From contig JBQHQH010000012.1 in the NCBI GenBank assembly GCA_052067355.1, positions 1 to 64,000 on the forward strand: a stretch of 64,000 nucleotides of DNA, given 5' to 3'. This DNA comes from CABMKH01 sp040797625. Its GTDB lineage: Bacteria; Bacillota; Clostridia; Tissierellales; Tissierellaceae. Of the stretch, positions 43,794-52,652 are shown in pieces (within the stretch, counting starts at the first letter, position 1; every line of letters starts with the position of its first letter). A program made the position numbers and the translations under genes. The notes under the pieces were generated by a model. It was given only the letters and a program-made list of their open reading frames with translations, made no database searches and had not been told where the DNA came from.

Positions 43794-44432
43794 TTGATTA
43801 AAAGACTAAGAATATTGACAAGAAGATTATTGTTGATAATTGTTTTTTTGATTGCTTTTAGTGTGGTTATTTCTACTCTATATCCTTTAGGATATAGAGA
43901 TTATATAAATCAATATTCAGAGGAATATGGAATAGATCCATTTTTAATTGCAGCAATTATAAATGTTGAGAGCAGATATGATAGAGAAGCAGTATCCCCA
44001 AAAGATGCAAAGGGATTGATGCAAATAGGACCTAAGACTGGAGAATGGGCTAGTCAAGAATTGGGAATAGAATCATATGATGAAAGTATGCTGTTTCAAC
44101 CTGATGTCAATATTCGAATAGGAGCTTGGTATCTTAATAAATTAAGAGGAGAATTTGGAGATAATTTAGATTTGATTCTAGCAGCATATAATGGTGGAAG
44201 TGGAAATGTTCAGAAATGGAGACTAGATGAGAGATACTCTAAAGATGGAGTAAATCTAGATAGAATTCCATTTAAAGAAACAGAAGAGTATGTAAAGAAG
44301 GTCAAGTTAAATATTAAGATATATAGGACTATATACAAGGAATATATATATAAGTCAGATAATATAAGCTCTAAATATATAGACTTAATAAATTACTTTA
44401 AGAGATATCTGAAGGAATATCTGCGGGATTAG
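43794..44432 (+). CDS. Lytic transglycosylase (SLT domain), membrane-anchored
   Basis: 212 residues with one N-terminal membrane segment (about 12-32), then a soluble-lytic-transglycosylase domain outside the cell. The catalytic glutamate is in AAIINVESRYDREAVS, followed by DAKGLMQIGPKTGEWA and LILAAYNGGSGNVQKW, the GLMQ and AYNxG motifs of the family. It cleaves peptidoglycan to anhydromuropeptides. TTG start at 43794 with SD ggagggg. It follows coaE by 16 nt. This arrangement is frequent in clostridia. Confidence 0.92.
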   Translation: MIKRLRILTRRLLLIIVFLIAFSVVISTLYPLGYRDYINQYSEEYGIDPFLIAAIINVESRYDREAVSPKDAKGLMQIGPKTGEWASQELGIESYDESMLFQPDVNIRIGAWYLNKLRGEFGDNLDLILAAYNGGSGNVQKWRLDERYSKDGVNLDRIPFKETEEYVKKVKLNIKIYRTIYKEYIYKSDNISSKYIDLINYFKRYLKEYLRD

Positions 44433-44450
44433 GTAGATAGGGGGAAACAG

Positions 44451-46181
44451 ATGAAACTGAATAAATATATTCTATTATGTATATCATTGGCATTGGTATT
44501 GATATTAGGTATAGCATGTGACAGTGGTATCAAGATTGATGATATGGAGAAGGATATAAAGGATATAACTACATCAGGACAAGCTCCTGTAGAAGGGGGA
44601 GAGGTTGTATTACCATTGACCAATTTTGGTACATTAAATCCTCTCCTAACAGATAATTTTTATTACTATCAATTTAGTAAACTTATATTTGAGGGACTCT
44701 TTGAATTTGACAAAGATTTAGATGTGGTTCCTAAACTAGCTGATACCTATAGTATATATGATAATGGAAAGACCATATCTGTAAGGCTAAAGGACAATAT
44801 TAAATGGCATGATGGGAAAGAAGTTACATCCAAGGATGTTGAGTTTACAATATCCGCTATTAAATATGAGGGTAAAAATGGGACATATGGAAAAGCATTT
44901 GAAAGTATGTTAGGAGCTGGAGGAATTTCAAATATAAATCGAGTAGTAAATACAAAGATCATAGATGACAAGAATATAGAGATCTATTTTGATAAAGAAT
45001 ACAGCAACAATCTAGAGACCTTGACATTCCCAATTATTCCAAGGCATAGATTCTATGACGGTAGTGAAAGTAAGGCATATAGAAATGCTTTAGATGATAA
45101 AGATTATATACCAGTTGGTACTGGACCATATAAATTTGTCAGTTATGAGAAATTTAAAACAGTAAGCTTAGAAAAAAATAAGAATTATTGGAATGGTACT
45201 CCCTATATAGATAGAGTAATAGGGAGAGTTTTAGAAGATGAAGAGTTGATTTTAACAGCTTTTGAAACTGGACAAATCAATTTTACATCTACAATTGGTA
45301 TAGATTGGGACAAATATAAACAGAATAATAGAATCAAGGTATTGGAATATATATCTTCAAGTTATGAATTTTTAGGGTTTAATTTCAATAACAATATACT
45401 AGGAGGGGAGAAGGGATCAGACATAAGAAAGGCTATTAACTATGGAATTGATAGACAAGCTATTATACAAAAAGTAGCTTTAGGACATGGAACTCAAATA
45501 GATGTCCCAATACATCCTAATTCTTATCTTGTATCTAATATTGGCAATACGTATGGATATAATGTTGAGAAAGCTAAAATGATTTTAACTGATGCTGGGT
45601 TTAGAGATAGTGATGGAGATGGGATATTAGAAGATGAACAAGGTAATAGATTGTCTTTTAAACTGGTGACAAATTCCTATAATATATATAGACTTAGAAT
45701 GGCAGAGATGATTTCTGAATATCTAAAAGAACTAGGTATAGAGATTCGCATGGACTTAGACACTAGCTTTAAGGAGAATATAAGTGAAAAAATGAAGTTA
45801 GAGCAATGGGAAGCTATCAATGCCAAGATCAAAAAGGGAGATTTTGATATAGCATTATTGGGATGGGAGACATCCATTACCCCTGATTTATTCTCAATGT
45901 TCCATAGCTCTCAAATAAATGGAGGAAATTTTATTAGAATAAAAAGTGAAGAGATGGATGGACTTATAGATGAGATACTTTATATAACCAATAGAGAAGA
46001 AAAGGTTCAAAGATATGAAAAATTGCAGGAATTTATCATTGATGAGTTACCATATGTAAGTTTGTTTTTCAAAAATAAGGGATTATTGATGGATACAAAG
46101 ATAGCAGGTCCTTTAGATCCCAATTTTTTCAATCTATATAATGGGTTAGAGAATTGCTTTATCCCTGAAGATTTACAGTAA
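44451..46181 (+). CDS. Oligopeptide-type ABC transporter substrate-binding lipoprotein
   Basis: 576 residues, SBP family 5 (OppA/DppA/NikA type). The lipobox LGIAC gives lipid anchoring at about Cys23. Family segments: LVFEGLFEFDKDL-like start (LIFEGLFEFDKD), KDNIKWHDGKEVTSKDVEF (about residues 120-138), VGTGPYKFVSYEK, GSDIRKAINYGIDRQAI and LGWETSITPDLFSMF. No permease or ATPase genes adjoin it, so it is an orphan binding protein. Peptide, metal or another substrate cannot be decided. It lies 18 nt after the transglycosylase gene and probably ends the polA operon. Confidence 0.87.
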   Translation: MKLNKYILLCISLALVLILGIACDSGIKIDDMEKDIKDITTSGQAPVEGGEVVLPLTNFGTLNPLLTDNFYYYQFSKLIFEGLFEFDKDLDVVPKLADTYSIYDNGKTISVRLKDNIKWHDGKEVTSKDVEFTISAIKYEGKNGTYGKAFESMLGAGGISNINRVVNTKIIDDKNIEIYFDKEYSNNLETLTFPIIPRHRFYDGSESKAYRNALDDKDYIPVGTGPYKFVSYEKFKTVSLEKNKNYWNGTPYIDRVIGRVLEDEELILTAFETGQINFTSTIGIDWDKYKQNNRIKVLEYISSSYEFLGFNFNNNILGGEKGSDIRKAINYGIDRQAIIQKVALGHGTQIDVPIHPNSYLVSNIGNTYGYNVEKAKMILTDAGFRDSDGDGILEDEQGNRLSFKLVTNSYNIYRLRMAEMISEYLKELGIEIRMDLDTSFKENISEKMKLEQWEAINAKIKKGDFDIALLGWETSITPDLFSMFHSSQINGGNFIRIKSEEMDGLIDEILYITNREEKVQRYEKLQEFIIDELPYVSLFFKNKGLLMDTKIAGPLDPNFFNLYNGLENCFIPEDLQ

Positions 46182-46188
46182 TCTTCAC

Positions 46189-46216
46189 TTGAAAAAAAGA
46201 GAGAAAGAGTTATAAT
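46189..46216 (+). promoter_or_regulatory. Promoter of tRNA-Leu(GAG)
   Basis: TTGAAA 46189-46194, a 16-nt spacer, TATAAT 46211-46216. About 20 nt before the tRNA. Confidence 0.65.
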
Positions 46217-46351
46217 ATTAGGTAGCATGCAATATGCAGGGGTGGTGGAACTGGTAGACACGATAGTTTGAGGGGCTATTGCTTGAAAAAGCATGAGGGT
46301 TCAAATCCCTTCTCCTGCACCATTATTTTGATATTACAGCTACCTAATATT
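46214..46351. repeat. 13-bp inverted repeat bracketing tRNA-Leu(GAG)
   Basis: aatattaggtagc at 46214-46226 and its exact inverse gctacctaatatt at 46339-46351. The right arm with following T's may act as terminator. The left arm overlaps the -10 region. Confidence 0.7.
46236..46322 (+). tRNA. tRNA-Leu (GAG)
   Basis: Class II tRNA of 87 nt. Acceptor gcagggg/ctcctgc with one G-U pair, anticodon GAG in loop ttgaggg, long variable arm gcttgaaaaagc, CCA encoded. It is bracketed by a perfect 13-bp inverted repeat. Confidence 0.92.
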
Positions 46352-46446
46352 TTAATGTTCAAAAAATTTCCTTTTAATTCTAACTTGTGTACTTTTTTAA
46401 CAATTAATGCTATAATAATAAATGGTGTTGAGCAAAGGGGCAAAGC

Positions 46447-46474
46447 TTGACTATTTTATGTATAAAACTATAAT
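46447..46474 (+). promoter_or_regulatory. Promoter of the rnf operon
   Basis: TTGACT 46447-46452, a 16-nt spacer, TATAAT 46469-46474, giving a very short leader before rnfC. A second candidate, an extended -10 TGCTATAAT, lies at 46408-46416. Confidence 0.65.
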
Positions 46475-46496
46475 ACGATAAAGAGGTGGAATAAGA

Positions 46497-47825
46497 ATGA
46501 GACTTGACAATCTCACTTTTAAAGGTGGAGTCCATATTAAGGATAAAAAGGAATTAACCAAAGATAAAGCCGTAGAAAAGGCAAGAGAACCAGAAGTAGT
46601 TTATATTCCTCTACATCAACATGTGGGCGCACCATGTAAAGCTTTAGTGAAGGCGAAAGATACTGTAAAAGTAGGCCAAAAAATTGGTGATTCTGATGCT
46701 TCATTAACTGCACCTGTCCATTCTAGTGTTTCTGGAATTGTAAAAGGTATAGAGAAACTATATACTCATGATGGATATAAAGTTGACTGTGTAGTTATAG
46801 AATCTGATGGCCTAAATGAAATACATGAATCAGTTAAACCAAAAGGAAGTATAGAGGATTTAACTAAAGAAGAGATAGTGCAAATTATCAGAGAAGCAGG
46901 AGTCGTAGGAATGGGAGGAGCAGCGTTTCCGATGTACTCCAAATTAGCATCTGCAGAAGATTCTAAAATTGATACCGTTATCTTAAATGGCGCAGAATGT
47001 GAACCATATTTAACATCTGATCATAGGATGATGTTAGAAAAACCTGAATTAGTAATTACTGGGTTAGAGTTAATCATGAAATGTTTTAATGCTAAAAATG
47101 GTTATATAGGTGTGGAAGATAACAAGAAAGATGCAATAGAGAGTCTAAATAATGCAATTAAAAATAAAGATAAGATGAAAGTTGTTTCCCTAAAGACTAA
47201 ATTCCCACAAGGTGATTCCAATAGGGTGGTAGATTCTATCTGTAATAGAGTTGTACCAGAAGGAGGACGCTGCAAAGATGTAAATACAATAGTAAACAAT
47301 GTATGTACTGCGGCAGCAGCTGCAGAGGCAGTCCTACAAGGTAAACCCCTATATGAAAGAATTGTAACTGTATCAGGTAATGGAATTAAAGAACCTAAGA
47401 ATCTATTAGTAAAGATAGGGACAACCATAGGTGATATATTAGAACAATGTGGTGGATTTAATGGCAAGCCAGGAAAGGTAATAGTTGGTGGACCTATGAC
47501 TGGATTTACTCAATTTACACTTGATACACCTATTTCTAAAGGAGTTACTGGAATTGTAGTGCTTACTGAAGAAGAGACAAAGGTAGAAAAAGTACTTCCA
47601 TGTATAAAATGTGGTAAATGTGTAACAGTATGCCCCGTACATTTAGAGCCATTGTTTATTGCCGCAAATGCATTACATGATAGATTTGATGTGGCTGAAA
47701 ATCTTCATGCTCTATCTTGCATAGGATGTGGTAGCTGTTCTTATGTCTGTCCATCTAAGAGACCATTGACAGAAGCTATAGTCCATGCAAAGAAAGAAAT
47801 AACCTTGAAAAACAAGAAATCATAA
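46497..47825 (+). CDS. rnfC: Rnf complex subunit C
   Basis: NADH- and FMN-binding peripheral subunit of the ferredoxin:NAD+ oxidoreductase. 442 residues. The opening TFKGGVHIKDKKELT is typical. A glycine-rich NADH/FMN region, GVVGMGGAAFPMYSKL, starts at about residue 137, with NGAECEPYLTSDHR after it. Two [4Fe-4S] motifs lie near the C-terminus: CIKCGKCVTVCP (about 372) and CIGCGSCSYVCP (about 411). First gene of rnfCDGEAB, an ion-pumping complex that links ferredoxin oxidation to NAD+ reduction; this fits an amino-acid fermenter. SD gaggtgg precedes the ATG. Confidence 0.95.
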   Translation: MRLDNLTFKGGVHIKDKKELTKDKAVEKAREPEVVYIPLHQHVGAPCKALVKAKDTVKVGQKIGDSDASLTAPVHSSVSGIVKGIEKLYTHDGYKVDCVVIESDGLNEIHESVKPKGSIEDLTKEEIVQIIREAGVVGMGGAAFPMYSKLASAEDSKIDTVILNGAECEPYLTSDHRMMLEKPELVITGLELIMKCFNAKNGYIGVEDNKKDAIESLNNAIKNKDKMKVVSLKTKFPQGDSNRVVDSICNRVVPEGGRCKDVNTIVNNVCTAAAAAEAVLQGKPLYERIVTVSGNGIKEPKNLLVKIGTTIGDILEQCGGFNGKPGKVIVGGPMTGFTQFTLDTPISKGVTGIVVLTEEETKVEKVLPCIKCGKCVTVCPVHLEPLFIAANALHDRFDVAENLHALSCIGCGSCSYVCPSKRPLTEAIVHAKKEITLKNKKS

Positions 47826-47843
47826 TTGTAAGGAGGAGTTGGA

Positions 47844-48809
47844 ATGGAAGGTAAACTTTTAGATCCAAATAAGGATTCTGTAGTTCTTGATGATGCCTTG
47901 ACCATGTCTTGGGCACCACATGTGAGATCAAACGAATCCGTTAGAAGGATAATGTTAGATGTAATTATTGCTTTGACTCCAGCTATGGTTGGTAGCATAT
48001 ATTATTTTGGATTATCTGCTTTAAAACTTATTTTAATATCAGTGATTTCAGCTGTTTTATTTGAAGCTGGTGCTCAAAAATTATTTAAAAAGGATTTATT
48101 AATTGGTGATTTAAGCGCAGTTGTAACTGGTATATTGTTGGCATTTAATCTACCAGCCAATGCACCATGGTGGGTGGCTGTATTTGGAGCGGGTTTTGCT
48201 ATTATTATAGTTAAGGAATTTTTTGGTGGAATAGGTTCAAACTTTATGAACCCTGCATTAGCTGCAAGAGCTGCATTAGTAGCATCATGGCCATCAATCA
48301 TGTCTAGTTATATAAATCCAGATGGAATAACTAGCGCTACACCACTTGCTATTATGAAGAGTGGCAGTACATCACTTCCATCTTTAGCTAGAATGGTAAT
48401 GGGAGATATAGGGGGTTCCTTAGGGGAAACTTCAGCAATACTATTATTAATAGGTGCAGCTTATCTATTATTTAGAAGAGTTATTGAATGGAAAATACCT
48501 ACTTTCTATATTGGAAGTACTTGTATAATGTTGCTTTTATTAGGTGTTAAACCTGATTTGATAGTCTATCATATACTTGGTGGTGGATTGATTTTAGGTG
48601 CATTTTTTATGGCAACAGATTATTCTACATCACCTATTACTCCAAAGGGTAAGATTATATTTGCCGTTGGTGCAGGACTTCTTACTGCATTGATTAGGGT
48701 AAAAGGCGGTATGCCAGAAGGTGTATCTTATTCTATCTTACTTATGAATGTAGCAACACCAGTAATTGAAAAATTTACAAAACCAAAAGTATTTGGGGAG
48801 GTAAAATAG
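47844..48809 (+). CDS. rnfD: Rnf complex subunit D
   Basis: Membrane subunit, 321 residues with about nine or ten hydrophobic helices. N-terminal WAPHVRSNESVRRIM is typical. The probable covalent flavin site is the threonine in DGITSATPLA (about residues 151-160), of the S/TxATxL type. NPALAARAAL and GGIGSNFMNPA are strongly conserved. SD aaggagg precedes the ATG. The next gene starts directly at the stop. Confidence 0.95.
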   Translation: MEGKLLDPNKDSVVLDDALTMSWAPHVRSNESVRRIMLDVIIALTPAMVGSIYYFGLSALKLILISVISAVLFEAGAQKLFKKDLLIGDLSAVVTGILLAFNLPANAPWWVAVFGAGFAIIIVKEFFGGIGSNFMNPALAARAALVASWPSIMSSYINPDGITSATPLAIMKSGSTSLPSLARMVMGDIGGSLGETSAILLLIGAAYLLFRRVIEWKIPTFYIGSTCIMLLLLGVKPDLIVYHILGGGLILGAFFMATDYSTSPITPKGKIIFAVGAGLLTALIRVKGGMPEGVSYSILLMNVATPVIEKFTKPKVFGEVK

Positions 48810-49388
48810 ATGAATGAAACAATTAAATTAGGCCTAGTTCTTTTGATCATTACTGCTGTAGCAGGAGGTATATTGGCATTCTCAAATGAGGTTACTGCTC
48901 CAATAATTGCTGAAATTCAAAAACAAGGTACTCTTGGTGCGTTAATGGAAATATTCCCAGATGCAGAAGATGTTAATGAAATAGATGAAGCTCTATTAGA
49001 AGAGATAAAGGCAAATAATAAGTTTGTAACTGAAGTAAATGAAATATTAGGCAGCGGAGAAGAAGTAATAGGATATTCATTAAAGACTGTATCTGGAGGT
49101 TATGGTGGAGATATAGCTACTATAACTGGAATTTATTCAGATGGAACATTAGCCGGTATAAAGGTAGTTGAAAATAGTGAAACTCCTGGTCTTGGGACAA
49201 GAATAGAAGGAACAGACTTCACTGATTCATTTAAAGGTAAGGCAACAGAAAGTGAATTAACGCCAGTGGCTTCACCTTCAGCAGATAATGAAGTACAACT
49301 TTTATCAGGTGCAACAGTATCTACAAATGGTGTTCTTGCTGGAGTTAATGGGGCAAGAGATGCATTTGTAAACTATCTATCAAAATAA
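48810..49388 (+). CDS. rnfG: Rnf complex subunit G
   Basis: 192 residues: one N-terminal membrane helix (about 7-25), then an extracytoplasmic FMN-binding domain. The flavinylation motif is LLSGATVSTNGV (about 168-179), where FMN is linked to the threonine. SETPGLGTRIE lies upstream of it. It is a one-electron carrier of the complex. The start immediately follows the rnfD stop, with SD gggagg at the end of rnfD. Confidence 0.95.
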   Translation: MNETIKLGLVLLIITAVAGGILAFSNEVTAPIIAEIQKQGTLGALMEIFPDAEDVNEIDEALLEEIKANNKFVTEVNEILGSGEEVIGYSLKTVSGGYGGDIATITGIYSDGTLAGIKVVENSETPGLGTRIEGTDFTDSFKGKATESELTPVASPSADNEVQLLSGATVSTNGVLAGVNGARDAFVNYLSK

Positions 49389-49411
49389 AAAAATAAGTGG
49401 AGGTGGAGACA

Positions 49412-50026
49412 TTGAAACTATCAAATATATTAAAAGACGGAATTATAAAAAATAATCCTGTATTAGTACAATTAGTTGGATTGTGTTCGGTATTAGCTGT
49501 TACCAGTGCTATGGTTAATGCTTTTTCTATGGGAATGGCAGTAACAGCAGTTCTTATTGGTTCGAATGTTGTAATATCAATACTTAGGAATGTTATACCT
49601 AAAAAGATTCGTATACCTGCTTTTATAGTTGTCATAGCTACTTTTGTAACTATTATAGAAATGTTTATGAAGGCTTTTGCTCAACCTATTTACGAAGCAT
49701 TAGGGATATTCATTCCTTTGATAGTTGTTAACTGTATAATACTTGCAAGAGCAGAGTCATTTGCATATAAGAACAAAGTATTACCATCTGCTATAGATGG
49801 TCTAGGTATGGGATTAGGATATACACTTGCGGTACTTATATTAAGTACATTGAGAGAGATCTTAGGTTCAGGAACTTTGTTTGCAAATACAGCATTAGAG
49901 ATAAAATTATTTGGAGAGAGTTTCCAACCAGCGGCAATATTCGTAGCACCTCCAGGAGCATTTATATTGTTGGGGATTTTAATTGCCGTATTTAATATTC
50001 TTTCAAAGAAAAAAGCTACTAATTAA
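49412..50026 (+). CDS. rnfE: Rnf complex subunit E
   Basis: Integral membrane subunit with about six helices. About 204 residues when started at TTG 49412, which has ggaggtgg 5-6 nt upstream and gives the family-like beginning KLSNILKDGIIKNNPVLVQL. The open frame extends to a GTG at 49397, which would place the SD inside the coding sequence. Conserved features are LGIFIPLIVVNCIILARAE, with the membrane cysteine that RnfA and RnfE share for cluster binding, and GLGMGLGYT. Confidence 0.94.
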   Translation: MKLSNILKDGIIKNNPVLVQLVGLCSVLAVTSAMVNAFSMGMAVTAVLIGSNVVISILRNVIPKKIRIPAFIVVIATFVTIIEMFMKAFAQPIYEALGIFIPLIVVNCIILARAESFAYKNKVLPSAIDGLGMGLGYTLAVLILSTLREILGSGTLFANTALEIKLFGESFQPAAIFVAPPGAFILLGILIAVFNILSKKKATN

Positions 50027-50047
50027 TATATAGAGGAGGGAAACAAG

Positions 50048-50620
50048 ATGAATTTATTTACCATACTAGTATCTACAATATTTGTAAATAACTATGTATT
50101 TGCTAGATTCCTAGGAATATGCCCATTTTTAGGGGTATCCAATAAGATGGAAACAGCTACTGGAATGGGTGTAGCCGTAACATTTGTAATAACATTGGCA
50201 TCTGCAATTACTTATTTTATACAAAAATTAATATTGGATGCATTAGGATTAGGGTACTTGCAGACAATAGTGTTCATTTTAGTAATAGCATCTTTGGTTC
50301 AATTTGTTGAGTTAGTAATTAAAAAATTAAGTCCTACTTTATATAGTGCAATGGGAGTATTTTTACCACTTATTACTACTAACTGTGTTGTATTAGGTGT
50401 TACTATATTAAATATCCAAGAAGGATATACTTTTATTGAAACTTTGACCAATGCTGTTGGTGCTTCATTAGGATTTTTCTTGGCTTTAATATTATTATCA
50501 GGAGTTAGAGAAAAGCTAGAATTAGCAGATATCCCTGAAGCTCTTCAAGGTTTTCCTATTGCGCTAATATCTGCAGGATTAATGTCCATAGCCTTTTTAG
50601 GCTTTAGTGGATTAGTTTAG
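50048..50620 (+). CDS. rnfA: Rnf complex subunit A
   Basis: Integral membrane subunit, 190 residues, six helices, homologous to RnfE. NNYVFARFLGICPFLGVS near the start and MGVFLPLITTNCVVLGVT (about residues 104-121) contain the two membrane cysteines expected to hold an intramembrane iron-sulfur cluster with RnfE. SD gaggagg precedes the ATG. Confidence 0.95.
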   Translation: MNLFTILVSTIFVNNYVFARFLGICPFLGVSNKMETATGMGVAVTFVITLASAITYFIQKLILDALGLGYLQTIVFILVIASLVQFVELVIKKLSPTLYSAMGVFLPLITTNCVVLGVTILNIQEGYTFIETLTNAVGASLGFFLALILLSGVREKLELADIPEALQGFPIALISAGLMSIAFLGFSGLV

Positions 50621-50631
50621 GAGGTAGGAAG

Positions 50632-51441
50632 ATGACAAGTATAGTGTATCCAGTAGTAGTATTAGGCAGTTTAGGTTTATTCTTTGGAGTTATATTGTCT
50701 GTAGCGTCTAAAGTTTTTGAAGTAAAAATAGACCCTAAAATAAGCGAAGTCTTAGATGCCCTACCAGGAGCAAACTGTGGTGCTTGTGGTTACCCAGGTT
50801 GCGAAGGATTAGCAACAGCTATAGCTGAAGGAAAAGCTCCTGTCAATTCATGTCCTATAGGTGGGCAAAAAGTAGCGGATAAGGTTGCTGGAATCATGGG
50901 ATTAAATTCAGCTGATGTAGAAAGAAAAGTAGCTACAGTCCTATGTCAAGGTACTAAAGATAAGGCAAAAGAAAAATATAAATATGAAGGTATAGATAAT
51001 TGTAGGGTACAGACTAATTTAGCAGATGGATGTAAATCATGTTCTTATGGATGTTTAGGTTGTGGTACATGTCAAGATGTATGTCCATTTGATGCCATAG
51101 ATATGGTAGATGGTATAGCAGTTGTAAATAAAGAAAAATGTACTGCATGTATGAAATGTATAGCTGTTTGTCCAAAGAAGATTATAGAATTGGTACCTTA
51201 TGACAATGAATATGTAGTAAAATGTAAGAGTGAAGATAAAGGTAAGGACGTAAGAGGAAATTGTGCCATAGGTTGTATAGGATGTAGACTATGTGTTAAA
51301 AATTGTCCAGAAGAGGCAATTACATTTGAAAACAATTTGGCAAAGATTAATTATGATAAATGTATTAACTGTGGAATTTGTGAAGAAAAATGTCCTACAA
51401 AATGTATTTTTACAAGTAAAGAGAAAAATATAACTGATTAA
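50632..51441 (+). CDS. rnfB: Rnf complex subunit B
   Basis: Ferredoxin-facing subunit, 269 residues. An N-terminal hydrophobic anchor comes first. The CxxCxxxxC cluster motif follows (NCGACGYPGCEG, about residues 45-56, with a later Cys in SCPIGG). Then come repeated ferredoxin motifs: CLGCGTCQDVCP, CTACMKCIAVCP, CIGCRLCVKNCP and CINCGICEEKCP, giving at least five [4Fe-4S] sites. It takes electrons from reduced ferredoxin. Last gene of the complex, followed by a strong terminator. Confidence 0.95.
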   Translation: MTSIVYPVVVLGSLGLFFGVILSVASKVFEVKIDPKISEVLDALPGANCGACGYPGCEGLATAIAEGKAPVNSCPIGGQKVADKVAGIMGLNSADVERKVATVLCQGTKDKAKEKYKYEGIDNCRVQTNLADGCKSCSYGCLGCGTCQDVCPFDAIDMVDGIAVVNKEKCTACMKCIAVCPKKIIELVPYDNEYVVKCKSEDKGKDVRGNCAIGCIGCRLCVKNCPEEAITFENNLAKINYDKCINCGICEEKCPTKCIFTSKEKNITD

Positions 51442-51475
51442 TAATAGAGTCTTTAAAGGCTCTATTATTTTTTCT
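51440..51475 (+). terminator. Terminator of the rnf operon
   Basis: Stem aataatagag / ctctattatt (51440-51449, 51460-51469), a 10-nt loop and a T-run. It overlaps the rnfB stop. Confidence 0.85.
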
Positions 51476-51727
51476 ATTTGTAACTTGTAAATAAAAATCA
51501 TTAATGGTAAACTATAAAGAGTGGAATTATGTAAATACAATTGATTTACCTATTTATTCCATGGCTTGAGATTTCAACACTGTTACTTGTATAGGGAGAT
51601 ATGAGTAAAAGAAGCTCATAATCTATTGTGTCGGAGTAAATTAATGTGGAAATTGACAAGTCTTAAATATTAGCTAGAATATAAAATTCTATCTGATATA
51701 AGTTTTTATATTGAAAGGTGGATAACA
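51476..51727. other. Intergenic region with repeat copy D
   Basis: No gene seen. ttgtgtcgga at 51626-51635 and the dispersed repeat at 51686-51710 are its only distinctive features. Confidence 0.5.
51686..51710 (+). repeat. Dispersed intergenic repeat, copy D
   Basis: Core tctatctgatataagttttt inside 51686-51710, preceded by ataaaa. It differs from copies A-C at two positions of the core. The ttgtgtcgga box lies upstream, as before copy C. Confidence 0.6.
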
Positions 51728-52108
51728 TTGACAAAAGGAGATAAATTTTTAATAGCTTTTGTTGTGTTTTTGACTATTGTATCTTTGGGCTTTATCAAGA
51801 AACAAGGATTTTCCAATAGTGAAAAATATATAAGTGTCCAAGTTAATGGAAAAGAGATTAAAAAGATAATATTTGATAAAAATATAGTTGGTAATACAAT
51901 TCCTATTGAGACAGAATATGGATATAATCTAATGGAAATTGGTGATGAAGAAGTAAGAGTAATCGAAGCAAGTTGTCCTGATAAGATAGATGTCCATCAA
52001 GGATATATTTCAAAAGTAGGAGAGACTATAGTATGTCTACCTAACAAACTAGTTATTGAAATAAAAGGAATGGGCAAAGACGATAAAATTGACATAATGG
52101 GTCATTAG
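51728..52108 (+). CDS. NusG domain II-containing membrane-anchored protein
   Basis: 126 residues from TTG 51728 (SD aaggtgg, 6 nt upstream). One N-terminal transmembrane segment (about 7-24) is followed by an extracytoplasmic NusG_II (DUF1312-type) domain. Typical elements are VQVNGKEIKKI, EASCPDKIDVHQGYISK and IVCLPNKLVIEI, with two cysteines that could form a disulfide. In many clostridia this gene sits beside rnf genes and a Gx transporter, exactly as here, so a link to Rnf assembly or flavinylation is plausible but unproven. Confidence 0.85.
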   Translation: MTKGDKFLIAFVVFLTIVSLGFIKKQGFSNSEKYISVQVNGKEIKKIIFDKNIVGNTIPIETEYGYNLMEIGDEEVRVIEASCPDKIDVHQGYISKVGETIVCLPNKLVIEIKGMGKDDKIDIMGH

Positions 52109-52121
52109 GAAGAGGGCTTTT

Positions 52122-52640
52122 ATGGAAAAATTAAAAAAATTAGTTTTTTTATCTATACTTGTATCTGTAGGTTTAGGACTAAGTGTATTGGAATCAGCAA
52201 TTCCACTACCAATCATGGTCCCAGGAGCTAGATTAGGCCTTTCTAATATGGTTATTTTAGTAACATTGATCATATTTGGCTTTAAAGAGGGATTGATCGT
52301 TTCTGTATTAAAAAGTATCATACTCATGTTGGTAACTGGAAGCGTGTCTAGTTTTATCTACAGCATATCTGGAGCTATTTTAAGCTGTATAACCATGTTT
52401 TTAACTTACAAATATTGCCATAGCATATTTAGTTTAATTGGTGTTAGTATAATAGGAGCATTATCACATAACTTTGGACAAGTTACTGTGGCCAGTCTTA
52501 TGATGAATAATTTAAGAATATATACTTATTTACCATTTTTAATGTTAATTAGTCTGTTTACTGGATATTTTGTTGGTCTAGCTTCTAGATATATAGTGAA
52601 AAATCTAGAAGAAAACTTTAAGACATTATTTCAAAGATGA
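52122..52640 (+). CDS. Gx transporter family membrane protein (HepS1-like)
   Basis: 172 residues with about five hydrophobic helices. It matches the family often labelled heptaprenyl diphosphate synthase component I or Gx transporter: SVLESAIPLPIMVPGARLGLSN (from about residue 22) is its signature. The enzyme label is historical; the sequence looks like a small ECF-type substrate-binding membrane protein. It starts 13 nt after the NusG-II gene and is probably in its operon. Substrate unknown. Confidence 0.82.
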   Translation: MEKLKKLVFLSILVSVGLGLSVLESAIPLPIMVPGARLGLSNMVILVTLIIFGFKEGLIVSVLKSIILMLVTGSVSSFIYSISGAILSCITMFLTYKYCHSIFSLIGVSIIGALSHNFGQVTVASLMMNNLRIYTYLPFLMLISLFTGYFVGLASRYIVKNLEENFKTLFQR

Positions 52641-52652
52641 GGTTGTATATGA

